Source: CBDDCA01 sp965218205 (GTDB taxonomy: Bacteria; Spirochaetota; Spirochaetia; WTKD01; G963693115). From it: 64,000 nucleotides of DNA. Positions 55,501 through 63,927 of the stretch are shown piece by piece. A program made the position numbers and the translations under genes. Position 1 is the stretch's first letter. Every line of letters starts with the position of its first letter. The notes beneath the pieces were generated by a model, which made no database searches, was not told the origin of the DNA, and saw nothing but the letters and a program-made list of their open reading frames with translations. The stretch covers positions 2,046,001 through 2,110,000 of the forward strand of contig OZ244590.1 of NCBI GenBank assembly GCA_965218205.1. The letters run 5' to 3'.

Positions 55501-56349
55501 GGTGATCATACATGTGTTTTTAAATATATAGACTTTCCTTTTATAGTTGGAGCAGATGGAGTTCAATTATTAAAATTTGATGAAAATAAACTCCTTTCTA
55601 AATTCTTTTATTATTTATCTCGGTTACTACAAATTACAAATTCAGAGAAATATGAAAGACATTTTAAATATCTTAAAAATTTAAAAATTCCACTCCCTCC
55701 TATGGATACTCAAAAGCAAATAGTAAGTGAATGTGAATCGGTAGATAAAGAAGTACAAAAAGCACAAGAGTCAATACATGTTTATAAAAATGAAATTGAA
55801 AAAGAAGTACAAATAATAACAAATGCAGGATATGAAACGAAAGACCTAAATACAATTTGTGAAAATATTTTTGCAGGCGGAGATGTTCCTAAAGACAGTT
55901 TCTCAGAAAACAAAACTGATGATGTAAATATTCCTATTTTTTCAAATGGAATTAAAGATAAAGGGTTATATGGGTATACAAGCATAGCAAAGGTTATAAA
56001 ACCTAGTATAACAATATCAGCAAGAGGAACTATTGGACATACTGAAGTGAGAAGAGAACCATTTTATCCAATAGTGAGATTAATTGTTATTCTTCCCAAA
56101 GAAAATGTAGTTATACTAGAATATCTACACTTATTCATTAAAAATTCTGATATTAAAAAATCTGGTGGAATAATTCCACAGTTAACAGTACCAATGGTAA
56201 AAAAAATACAAATCCCTCTCCCTCCTCTTGATGTTCAAAAAATGCTTATGAAAAAAATTGAACAGTTAGAGCAAGCTATAGAAACATCTCAAATAACTAT
56301 TGACAATGCTACTGTCCGTAAAAATGAGATTTTAGCATATTATTTATAA
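52579..56349 (+). CDS. single-chain type IIG-like restriction-modification enzyme
   Basis: 1256 aa combining all parts. At residues 90-120 there is an HsdR-N-like nuclease site (Asp100, then E-C-K at 115-117). At about 390-700 there is a gamma-type adenine-N6 methylase: QNEGQFFTP (415-423), DYACGAGHF (456-464), NPPY (558-561). The C-terminal third, from about residue 910, is an HsdS-like specificity region with two target-recognition halves, each ending in K-I-P-L-P-P or Q-I-P-L-P-P plus a helix. It should cut and methylate DNA as one polypeptide. No separate R, M or S gene is nearby. Confidence 0.88.
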   Translation: MITGDTLRGLLTYLKFQDKSTIFSKRIGETTLKIDFEKEEIVYPEGVIINERQTCNFSSYENFVVFECVHRLLEKGYDAKHLELEPKWKIGRGKSGGRADILVKDKDNNPLLIIECKTAGAEFDKEKQKMNNDGGQLFSYFRQERSIKYLCLYSSNFENEKLQYENAIVKAIDRKEDVDAFNKGDDSIKLYKNAKNAKEIFEVWKETFNLYFHYNGIFEDDVNAYDIELKPLKRKNLKPFSRATGTFNIFMEILRHNNISDNANAFNRMLSLLLCKIVDEEKGDNKVLDFQVKEGEDTPEIIQDRLQKLYAKGMKEHLDEEIVYFEDEKIQKIIELYPKETPLIELEDIFKQIKYYTHNEFAIKEVHNRELFLQNARVLNEFIKLLQNFQFRYTKKQQILGDFFELLLSHGIKQNEGQFFTPVPIVRFMILSLGLDKIAQRRLKEGQKRFLPKILDYACGAGHFLTESIDELQKFIETVSCETIQDTEILQHSNKYKESTQWAKEYIFGIEKDYRLARTSQIACFLNGDGDANIIFGDGLEDHDRLHLKEKFDVIVSNPPYSIKAFKNYLSVSNFKLFKMLSENSKEIETLFVERTTQLLKDNARVAIILPSSILSNGSDLHHQTRNILLEHFEIKAIASFDGSTFGATGTNTVILFLQKRSKNFAIDRKYIAEDVFSYTTYKYKGYLDRERLLKKFIAYRGFHFDDYQSLMQKKPNEAILKSDICKEYRDWFDELKETKDEQKKKYFKELPREQQEALLNALFYEKLVSIEEEKFYLFMLTLKDDGRKKETLAEGYKQQKTIIVKSGEKKEQARAFRGYEFSNRKGGEGIHIDRDEKGNAINKMYDDGNHYNPQKASSYILKHFENIAIDGIEESLQEHIQISRLSDMLEFDTTGISNSITLYPKINNEIESKWELVRLESLLKNIDDVISNVSKSNMLKHGMNPVITQERDNLIAGYTNKKETITDIPLVVFGDHTCVFKYIDFPFIVGADGVQLLKFDENKLLSKFFYYLSRLLQITNSEKYERHFKYLKNLKIPLPPMDTQKQIVSECESVDKEVQKAQESIHVYKNEIEKEVQIITNAGYETKDLNTICENIFAGGDVPKDSFSENKTDDVNIPIFSNGIKDKGLYGYTSIAKVIKPSITISARGTIGHTEVRREPFYPIVRLIVILPKENVVILEYLHLFIKNSDIKKSGGIIPQLTVPMVKKIQIPLPPLDVQKMLMKKIEQLEQAIETSQITIDNATVRKNEILAYYL

Positions 56350-56410
56350 TTTGAAATTACATAGTATATATGTCGTAAATTCAAGCATAAAGTGTGACAA
56401 AAAAAGAAAT

Positions 56411-56438
56411 AGGGCTGACCCATTTAATGAAAATGCGA
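56411..56438 (+). repeat. 28-bp repeat, upstream copy
   Basis: agggctgacccatttaatga followed by aaatgcga; matches 57715-57742 with only a couple of mismatches, same orientation. Likely the end of an insertion sequence of the type whose transposase fragment lies at 57763. The rest of the gap to 56674 holds AT-rich sequence and the AAGGAGA ribosome site of the lipoprotein gene. Confidence 0.6.
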
Positions 56439-56674
56439 TATTCCCTGTGTTTTGCGTGTTTCTCGCTGAGAAGGTAGGATATATCCTATGAGTTTTTTTT
56501 ATTTTTTTTGCACTGTTCGGCTTCTGATTAGAATTTCCACAAATCTGCAACTTGCATTTGACAAAAAAAAAAAAAATTGTACTATTATTAAGTACACGAA
56601 AAAAATGTTTCAAATATGGACTAATGAACATTCTATTTGTTGTATAAACATTATATTTTTTAAGGAGAGATTAT

Positions 56675-57556
56675 ATGAAACATACTAAGTTTTCAAATAA
56701 TTTAATCAAATTGTCATTGTTTATGATAATTGTAACAAGTTTGTTTGCAACTATAAGTTGTGAAAATGATGCTGTAGGGAGTAGTAGTGCAGGAAATAGT
56801 TCAAAACTACCAGATATTTCCGATGTGGGAAGAAGTATTTCTGTTGCAGCTAATGGAATATTAGTAAAATGGAATCCACCGACTCTTACTGGCACTACAA
56901 AAGACGATGGTACACCACTAACTGTAGCAGACATATCTTACGAATTCTATTATTTAGAAAAAGGTACTGCTAACTCATCTGATGGAACTATTGCAGATAT
57001 AATATCCAAAGCAACAACAGCTACCCCTGCTCAAAAAATTACTAAGGATAAAAATACTCAAAATAACACTCAAGCACTAATACCTGCCTCCAAACTTTCA
57101 GGCAAAGAAGGTAAAACTTTTGAAATAGTAATAGTTGCGGTAAATGGCTCAAAAAAATCAGGAGGAGTAAAATTTGAAGTGCTATATAAAGCTGATAATA
57201 GACCAACAGGACTTTCGACAACACCTTCAAATGTTAGATTTTTCACAACTACAGCAGTAAAAACTGGAACAGGACAATCAGCAGTACATAGTATTACAGT
57301 TACTGTTTTAGACCCAGCTACAGCTAACAATGAATATTTTATATTTCATAAAAAGGGAGCTACTGACACTATCGCAAATGTAAAATCAGCCAACGATGTA
57401 CAAAAGATGTCTTCTTCTTCTGGCAACAAAACTCATACACTAGATAATCTTGATGCAGATTCAGATTATTTAATCGTAGTACAACAAGTTTTTAAGACTA
57501 CTGACAACAAATATACATCAACTGAAGCTATGGCAAAAGAAAAAACCAAACAATAA
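56675..57556 (+). CDS. FN3-like lipoprotein, 293 aa
   Basis: ATG after AAGGAGA. Basic start, hydrophobic signal and lipobox A-T-I-S-C (Cys at about residue 28), then a Ser/Gly linker and two fibronectin-III-like units. The first (V-A-A-N-G-I-L-V-K-W-N-P-P-T-L-T ... I-S-Y-E-F-Y-Y-L-E-K) is recognisably of the same kind as units in the three giant lipoproteins. There is no BspA cap and no G tract. Probably an outer-surface lipoprotein derived from the same domain pool. It is flanked by 28-bp direct repeats. Confidence 0.7.
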   Translation: MKHTKFSNNLIKLSLFMIIVTSLFATISCENDAVGSSSAGNSSKLPDISDVGRSISVAANGILVKWNPPTLTGTTKDDGTPLTVADISYEFYYLEKGTANSSDGTIADIISKATTATPAQKITKDKNTQNNTQALIPASKLSGKEGKTFEIVIVAVNGSKKSGGVKFEVLYKADNRPTGLSTTPSNVRFFTTTAVKTGTGQSAVHSITVTVLDPATANNEYFIFHKKGATDTIANVKSANDVQKMSSSSGNKTHTLDNLDADSDYLIVVQQVFKTTDNKYTSTEAMAKEKTKQ

Positions 57557-57714
57557 TACCATTTACTAGGATAGAACTTTTTACACACAGCGGTTAAGAA
57601 TACCCCTATAAAATGGGAGAAATATGCAGTTTTTAAAAAAGTTGTTATTGATAGAATTTTATGAGTCCAGTAAAATTGTATTAATAATGACTTTTTTTTC
57701 TATGTATAAAATAG

Positions 57715-57742
57715 AGGGCTGGCCCATTTAATGAAAATGAGA
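57715..57742 (+). repeat. 28-bp repeat, downstream copy
   Basis: agggctggcccatttaatga followed by aaatgaga; direct repeat of 56411-56438, 1.3 kb away. It lies 20 bases from the end of a transposase fragment, as expected for the terminal repeat of that element. Confidence 0.6.
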
Positions 57743-57762
57743 CTAACCAGCCTCCTTTGTTT

Positions 57763-57888
57763 TCATCCAAAATAACTTTCATCTATTTCTATTTCTCCTG
57801 ATAATGCTATTTCATATTCACTGAGCTTTCTCTTATCTGGGCAAGCCTCAAAGAAATTTCCATAATTTTCTTTATATTTTTCTATTCT
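57763..57888 (-). mobile_element. IS1595/IS1016-like transposase fragment
   Basis: Forty-one codons to a TGA encode C-P-D-K-R-K-L-S-E-Y-E-I-A-L-S-G-E-I-E-I-D-E-S-Y-F-G, the stretch around the first catalytic Asp of ISXO2-type (IS1595 family) transposases. The frame starts at a stop inside the end of gntK and ends right after the D-E-S-Y-F-G motif, so both sides of the enzyme are missing. A decayed insertion sequence. Confidence 0.7.
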
Positions 57889-58418
57889 TTACTGTACTCC
57901 CTGAATGTGTTTGTTATACATGCTATACTTTGTGTAAAAACATCAGATATACTATGCTGTACCTCTACTATACTGCAGTCTTCTTCATCATGAGGAAGCT
58001 CCAAACTATCGTATTGACTTTGTAATAAAGACACAGGCATAAAATGTCCTTCTCGTTTTTGCATACGCTGTTTAATTAGCTCATAATCAGCATGAAAACA
58101 CAGAAAATAAAGAGGACAAGCACTTTGTCTCAAACAATCACGATACTTCTTCTTTAATGCAGAACAGCTTATAACAACCCTTTTTGATTGAGCTTCTTGT
58201 TGCTCTATGGTCTTACAAATTGTTTCAAGCCATTGTTGCCTATCACTATCCTGCAAAGCTATGCCTTTTTGCATTTTATGTCTGTTTTCTCTATTATGTA
58301 ATGTATCCCCTTCAATAAACATGCGTTGCAAATACACTGCTATTTTTTTTCCTATACTTGTTTTTCCGCTCCCTGCCACTCCCATACAAACAATATGTGG
58401 CAATAATAATCCATCCAT
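57882..58418 (-). CDS. gntK: gluconate kinase
   Basis: 178 aa. P-loop G-V-A-G-S-G-K-T at 13-20, then E-G-D-x-L-H, N-x-x-K-M-x-x-G and D-S-D-R-Q-Q-W-L, and C-S-A-L-K-K-K-Y-R: the standard gluconate kinase pattern. It makes 6-phosphogluconate from gluconate and ATP. Last gene of the sugar-acid cluster. The IS fragment touches its stop codon, but the protein looks full length. Confidence 0.92.
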   Translation of the reverse strand: MDGLLLPHIVCMGVAGSGKTSIGKKIAVYLQRMFIEGDTLHNRENRHKMQKGIALQDSDRQQWLETICKTIEQQEAQSKRVVISCSALKKKYRDCLRQSACPLYFLCFHADYELIKQRMQKREGHFMPVSLLQSQYDSLELPHDEEDCSIVEVQHSISDVFTQSIACITNTFREYSKE

Positions 58419-58454
58419 ACAATACCCTATATGCTCAGTTGCAATAACACCCTA

Positions 58455-61382
58455 TCATTGTGGAAGATGCTCTATACTATCCCATTCCATTTGAGAAAGA
58501 AAACTTTCATTACACACAGAAGCAAAGCTTGCCGTATGCACAGTCGAAAGAATAGCATTTGCAGCTTCAGTTACTTGTTGTTTCGTAAGAGATAACAAAG
58601 CATCTCGTACTTGCTGACGCAACTGTGCAGTAATACCCGTAAACTGTCGAAATTGAGCCATACGTAATTTACGCAAAGGAGAAAATACTTTCATTGCTTC
58701 GCCTACTGTTCCTACTATCAAAGTCGAAAGCATAGACTCTCTAAATTTTCCCTTTGCTGTACTCTCAATACTCTTAAAAAATTCATCATAGCTATCTTTA
58801 ATAGTAGGATCTCTAAAAGTATAAAAATACAATAAGGCCTCTGCCCCTAATAATTGTGTTCCTGCACCATATGCTCCTTGATTCATACGAATATTTTCTA
58901 TTAATTTTTGAGAAATAATTTTACTTGCTAACTCATACGCTGCATAATGAGGACTAACATACGATACTGTAGGCATCACCATTGCATTAAAAGCCACTTG
59001 TGTTGGATAGGTGAAAGCAAATTTTCCTGCTTTCCCATTCACGCTTGCTGATACAGTAGACAAAGTATATACACGAGAAGGCAGTGCTTGATACAAGCTA
59101 TGTAAGGCCTGCTGTATCACATCAATCTTTTGTTCTTTACATACCAATGTTATACTTAATCGTTCCTTTGTAAATACAGACTGTCGTATATGTTCTAGCT
59201 CTTTTGGATATAGATGAGGATCACTTTTTTCATTAAGCCATGAATATTGCTTTGTACCGTTCCACTCATCATCTAAAACAGCAGAGTACACAAACTGTGA
59301 ACCTGCCTTAATACTTGCATAACTTGTACCTGCATCAGGCAACCTATTACGTAATACAGTCTTTCCTTCTGCAACAATTTCATTGAGACGTTTTATTCGT
59401 GTGAAATCCAAATCTAATAACAGTTCTTTTAAGAGATCTATCACTTGAAGCATCTTATCCTCAAGAAAACTTACTTCAAGAGTAATCATAGTCTTTAGTG
59501 AGCCATTAAGATCTACAAGATTTTCCATACTCATAGAGAGTTTCCCTGTAGTCCTACGTATCTTGGTAGCTATATCTTCATAGCTATGTTTTTTAGTGCC
59601 TAAGTCTGTACACGATGCAATAAATGTAGGAATAAGATACCGTGCATATTCATTATGTTCTATCAAAGAAGCAATATCAAAATGAAGTGCCATATATATC
59701 AATCTGTTGCGAGTATTTTCTATCCAATGTATATTGAGAGCATTATCATGTATATGTTTTTCATTCCATACAATAATTTTTTTAGGTAACTCGGCTATAC
59801 TTAGTTTTGGAACAGTAGCAAGTATTTCAGGACTATCTTCTGTATTATTTAAGACATCAATATTTTTTGCAATTAATTTTTTCTCCTCTTTCTCTTCATT
59901 GCTATATGATTGCCATATCTGAGAAAATAATTCTTTTTCCTGTTGCATCTGTATTTGTGTGTACTCTTTTTGGGGACAGGCAAAAGTTGTAACACGATGT
60001 TCATTGTACACAAGATATTTTTCAGCATATTCTTCAAGGTATCGTGTACCATGTGATGACTGCAACATATTCTTAAAATATAAAAAAGTGTTATTTACAT
60101 CCGCAAAATCAAGTGGCTTCTGCTGATATACCATAACTCTGGCAAGTTTTGATAGCCATGAAATTTTTCCCGTAGTATTGGTGAGTGCTTCGCGTAAACT
60201 AAACTCTACTCTACTTAATGTTGCATCAATAAAAGACTGGGGAATACCTTCCTGTATTACTTCTTGTAATGATTGTAATATAAATTGTTTTACTTCACTA
60301 TTTTTATCAGGATGAAACCCTGTAAGACCTAAAGTATACGTTAGCTGATGCAAAGATGTCCCTAAACCAGTGAGAACACTTATATCATCAGCAATGCCAC
60401 TTTCAAGTAATTTTCTGCGTAACGGAGCTCCCGGTATTCCCACAAGTACCGAATGCAAAAACAAAGCCCGTTGCATTTCGATAGGATCATCATTGTTACC
60501 CAACAACCATGATATATCAACAGTCCCCATTGCTTCCTTATTTTCCTGAGAGAGAGGAACATTGATAAAAACATCTTTTTCTAAAGATACATGTTTCTGC
60601 AAAGGAGGAATTTCGTAAGAAGGATGCACTTCTTTGTTCCAACGAGAAAGAAATTCTTGTTCAATATACACTAAATGTTCCTGTGTAGGAATGTTGCCAT
60701 ATAACAGAATTTTTGTATGTTCTGGACGATACCATTGTGCATGAAACTCCAAAAATTGCTCATACTGTAATAGAGGAATTTCCTTTGGGTTTCCTCCTGA
60801 ATCAAAGCGATAAAACATATCAGGAAACAACTGCTGATATATAGCTTCCAATAAAAGACTGTTTTTATCTGAGTAATCTCCTTTCATTTCATTGTATACA
60901 ATACCGTTTGAAAAAGTATTTCTATCAGAAGATTCATTGCTTTGTTCTTTTGTGTATTTCTCTTCACTAAGAAGAAAGCCTTCACGATGAAATACCTCTT
61001 TTCTTAAAAGAGGAAACCATACCGCATCCCCATACATATTGAAAAGATTGAAAAAATCAGCTTTTACAGTAGAAGCCCCTACATACAAAGCTCTATCGGG
61101 ATAGGTCATTGCATTGAGATATGTTCGACAGCTTCCTTGCTCAAAATGAAAGAAAGGAGATTTTAGCTGATACCTCTGCGAGCCACTTAGCACTGTATGT
61201 TCAAGTATATGAGAAACTCCACTGCTATTAGACGGATAACTAGGAACCGCAAAAACAAAAGCATTTTCTAAATCATCATTATGAACATGCAGTACCTCAC
61301 ATTTTGTTCTATCATGCATATGATGAGATATTTCTCCGTTTACAAAATTATTATATCGTTTATCAATTAAAGAAAAACTCAT
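58455..61382 (-). CDS. M16C zinc peptidase (presequence-protease/insulinase type)
   Basis: 975 aa, full length for the M16C group. Inverted zinc motif H-I-L-E-H at 58-62 within GVSHILEHTVLSGS, with the third ligand Glu in N-E-M-K-G-D-Y about 95 residues later. Two halves form the peptide-degrading chamber. No signal peptide, so cytoplasmic clearance of peptides is expected. AGAGG precedes the ATG. It sits between dgoD and gntK on the same strand, which is unexpected for a catabolic operon. Confidence 0.9.
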   Translation of the reverse strand: MSFSLIDKRYNNFVNGEISHHMHDRTKCEVLHVHNDDLENAFVFAVPSYPSNSSGVSHILEHTVLSGSQRYQLKSPFFHFEQGSCRTYLNAMTYPDRALYVGASTVKADFFNLFNMYGDAVWFPLLRKEVFHREGFLLSEEKYTKEQSNESSDRNTFSNGIVYNEMKGDYSDKNSLLLEAIYQQLFPDMFYRFDSGGNPKEIPLLQYEQFLEFHAQWYRPEHTKILLYGNIPTQEHLVYIEQEFLSRWNKEVHPSYEIPPLQKHVSLEKDVFINVPLSQENKEAMGTVDISWLLGNNDDPIEMQRALFLHSVLVGIPGAPLRRKLLESGIADDISVLTGLGTSLHQLTYTLGLTGFHPDKNSEVKQFILQSLQEVIQEGIPQSFIDATLSRVEFSLREALTNTTGKISWLSKLARVMVYQQKPLDFADVNNTFLYFKNMLQSSHGTRYLEEYAEKYLVYNEHRVTTFACPQKEYTQIQMQQEKELFSQIWQSYSNEEKEEKKLIAKNIDVLNNTEDSPEILATVPKLSIAELPKKIIVWNEKHIHDNALNIHWIENTRNRLIYMALHFDIASLIEHNEYARYLIPTFIASCTDLGTKKHSYEDIATKIRRTTGKLSMSMENLVDLNGSLKTMITLEVSFLEDKMLQVIDLLKELLLDLDFTRIKRLNEIVAEGKTVLRNRLPDAGTSYASIKAGSQFVYSAVLDDEWNGTKQYSWLNEKSDPHLYPKELEHIRQSVFTKERLSITLVCKEQKIDVIQQALHSLYQALPSRVYTLSTVSASVNGKAGKFAFTYPTQVAFNAMVMPTVSYVSPHYAAYELASKIISQKLIENIRMNQGAYGAGTQLLGAEALLYFYTFRDPTIKDSYDEFFKSIESTAKGKFRESMLSTLIVGTVGEAMKVFSPLRKLRMAQFRQFTGITAQLRQQVRDALLSLTKQQVTEAANAILSTVHTASFASVCNESFLSQMEWDSIEHLPQ

Positions 61383-61404
61383 ACAGACCTCTTTTTATTT
61401 TGTA

Positions 61405-62568
61405 TTACCATTCTGCAACACTCCCATCTAAGTTATGCCATATTGGATTACTCCATTCATGAGGAGTCTTACTTCGCTCTTCTATAAGCTCTTCATTCAT
61501 TGTTATACCTAAACCATGTCCCTCTGGTACTGCAATATATCCATTTTCTATGTTTAATACCTCTTTATTTTTTACATAATCTACTACTTCGGCTTTCCCT
61601 TCTGTATTATAATGAATGCCACCACTTTGCTCCTGTATTAGCATATTATACACTGCTGCATCTACATGTAATGCCGACATTAAAGCAATAGGGCCAAGTG
61701 GACAATGCAGTGCTATCTGTACATCATACACATCGGCAAGCGTAGCAATACGTATACATTCACTAATACCGCCTGCATGAGAAATATCTGGTTGCACAAT
61801 ATTTACAAAACCTCTTTCAAGTAGCTCTCTAAAATCATACTTTGTAAAAAGTCTTTCTCCTGTAGCAATGGGGATAGTACTTACAGGAACTATTTCAGGA
61901 AGCATATGTAAGTATTCTGGTAATATCGGCTCTTCTACAAAAAAAGGATGATATACTTCCAATTCTTTTAGCAATATTTTCGCCATTGATTTATGAACTC
62001 TCCCATGAAAATCAATAGCTATATCAAAAGAAGTACCTACTGCAGTTCGTACTGTATCCACTCGCTGCAATATAGTATCAATAGTACGAAAGGAATCTAT
62101 ATACTCCAGCTTGCCACAGCCATTCATTTTTATTGCATTATGCCCATGTTTTTTTACTTCTAAGGCTTGTGCTGCTGTTTCTTCTGGACTATGGGGACTA
62201 TCTCCTCCTATCCATGAATATACCCGTATCTTCTTTCTACAAGGACCTCCTAATAGTGCATGTACTGGAGCTCCTATATATTTTCCCTTTATATCCCACA
62301 GAGCTTGATTCACTCCTGCAATAGCACTCATTAAAATAGCTCCTCCTCGATAAAAACTGCCTCGATACATTGTTTGCCAAATATGCTCTATTTCTAATGG
62401 ATTCATGCCTACTAATTGAGATTCATATTCCTGTAAAGCTGCTTGTACTGTCCTTGCTTTCCCTTCAATCACAGGTTCTCCCCATCCTACTATTCCTTCA
62501 TCTGTTTCTACTTTAAGAAACAACCATCGAGGAGGCACTAGATATGTTTGTAATTTTGTTATCTTCAT
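61405..62568 (-). CDS. dgoD: D-galactonate dehydratase
   Basis: 387 aa, enolase superfamily. Close to E. coli DgoD from the first residue (P-P-R-W-L-F-L-K-V-E-T-D-E-G) to the last (S-V-A-E-W). Metal ligands Asp186 (I-D-F-H-G-R), Glu212 (V-E-E-P) and Glu238 (G-E-R); general bases His188 and His288 (H-C-P-L-G-P-I-A-L). It makes 2-keto-3-deoxygalactonate. It is 11 bases after dctM. The kinase and aldolase of the pathway are not in the window. Confidence 0.92.
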   Translation of the reverse strand: MKITKLQTYLVPPRWLFLKVETDEGIVGWGEPVIEGKARTVQAALQEYESQLVGMNPLEIEHIWQTMYRGSFYRGGAILMSAIAGVNQALWDIKGKYIGAPVHALLGGPCRKKIRVYSWIGGDSPHSPEETAAQALEVKKHGHNAIKMNGCGKLEYIDSFRTIDTILQRVDTVRTAVGTSFDIAIDFHGRVHKSMAKILLKELEVYHPFFVEEPILPEYLHMLPEIVPVSTIPIATGERLFTKYDFRELLERGFVNIVQPDISHAGGISECIRIATLADVYDVQIALHCPLGPIALMSALHVDAAVYNMLIQEQSGGIHYNTEGKAEVVDYVKNKEVLNIENGYIAVPEGHGLGITMNEELIEERSKTPHEWSNPIWHNLDGSVAEW

Positions 62569-62579
62569 AGTATGTAGAC

Positions 62580-63923
62580 TTAGTTTTGTAACAGTGAAGG
62601 AAGAAATAATGTAATAGCAGGAAAAAAGAGTATTAAGAGTAACACCATAATTTGCATAATAATATACGGAAGCACCGAAGCAAATATATCCATCAAAGTG
62701 ATTCCTTTTGGAGCAACGCTATGTAAGTAAAATGCACCCGGACCAAACGGAGGAGAAAGAAATGATATTTGCATATTAACACAAAATAGTATGCCAAACC
62801 ATACAAGATCGTAGCCCATTGCCTGCACTATTGGTACAAAAATAGGAATAGTAAGCATAGCAATGCCTATCCAATCCATAAACATACCAAGCAGAATCAA
62901 AATGAACATCATAAAAATAATAATGGCAAGTGGAGGCCACCCAAGCCCAAACAGTAAATTTTCTATAAACTTACTGCCTCCAATCAAGTTATATGCTCCT
63001 ACAAGAATATACGCTCCTATCCCTATCCACATAATCATTCCACATGTTTGTAAAGTAGTATACAAAGACTCCTTTATCACCTTTATTGTCAACTCTCTTC
63101 TATAGAGTGCAATAATCATTACTGCTACTACTCCTACACTGGCAGCTTCTGTTACCGAAGCTATCCCCATATAAATGCTACCAAGCAAACATACGGCAAT
63201 AATGCCTGGCAAGATAATATCTCGTATAGCACGTCTTTTTTGACTAGAAGAAATAGGATTTGCTTGTATTTCCTCTTTTGACACACTCGGTACTTCATCT
63301 GGATAAAGAAAACTATATATAAATATATATACTATGTATAATCCAGCAAGAATAAACGCAGGAATAAAAGCTGCACTAAACAATTTTCCTATAGATACAG
63401 AAGCAGTAAGACCATAAATAATAAGTACAATACTAGGAGGCACCATTGTCCCTAAAGCACCACTTGAAACACAAGTACCAATAGCAAGTTTTTTGTTGTA
63501 TCCTAAACGTAGCATTTGAGGCAATGCAAGCATCCCTAACAGTACTGTTTCTCCTCCAATAATACCAGAAATAGCAGCTAAAAAAACTCCTATGATAACA
63601 GTTTGTATAGCCACGCCTCCTTTTAGTCTTCTTGTAAAGAGCCACATTGCATTATATAAATCCTTTGCTATACCTGTTTTATCCAACAAAGTAGCCATAA
63701 AGACAAACATAGGGACTGCCAATAAAGAGTATGTATTCATAAAACCATATACACGGTTTGCTATCAATGGCAGTGTATCAAAAGAGAACCATCCTATTGT
63801 CAAAACAATAGAGATTATCCCTGTAAGAAACGCTAGAGGTACCCTACTGGACAAAAGAATCAACATTGCTCCAAACACAAGTAATGTTACAGGAGCTATC
63901 CCTAATGTACTTAATCCTAGCAT
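62580..63923 (-). CDS. dctM: TRAP transporter large membrane subunit
   Basis: 447 aa from the ATG at 63923, giving the usual DctM beginning; an in-frame GTG at 63965 lies inside the upstream gene. Twelve or more hydrophobic segments with family stretches R-V-P-L-A-F-L-T-G, P-M-F-V-F-M-A, G-T-M-V-P-P-S-I and L-G-M-F-M-D-W-I-G. Forms the Na+-driven channel of a tripartite acid transporter, probably for galactonate or gluconate given its neighbours. The start overlaps the preceding DctQ-like gene. Confidence 0.9.
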   Translation of the reverse strand: MLGLSTLGIAPVTLLVFGAMLILLSSRVPLAFLTGIISIVLTIGWFSFDTLPLIANRVYGFMNTYSLLAVPMFVFMATLLDKTGIAKDLYNAMWLFTRRLKGGVAIQTVIIGVFLAAISGIIGGETVLLGMLALPQMLRLGYNKKLAIGTCVSSGALGTMVPPSIVLIIYGLTASVSIGKLFSAAFIPAFILAGLYIVYIFIYSFLYPDEVPSVSKEEIQANPISSSQKRRAIRDIILPGIIAVCLLGSIYMGIASVTEAASVGVVAVMIIALYRRELTIKVIKESLYTTLQTCGMIMWIGIGAYILVGAYNLIGGSKFIENLLFGLGWPPLAIIIFMMFILILLGMFMDWIGIAMLTIPIFVPIVQAMGYDLVWFGILFCVNMQISFLSPPFGPGAFYLHSVAPKGITLMDIFASVLPYIIMQIMVLLLILFFPAITLFLPSLLQN

Positions 63924-63927
63924 GATA

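Noticed and set aside
52579..56349. Reading the large methylase gene as hsdM of a three-gene type I system
   Set aside because: Nuclease and specificity regions are fused in the same chain and no hsdR or hsdS gene is adjacent; the only other hsd trace is a remnant 9 kb away.
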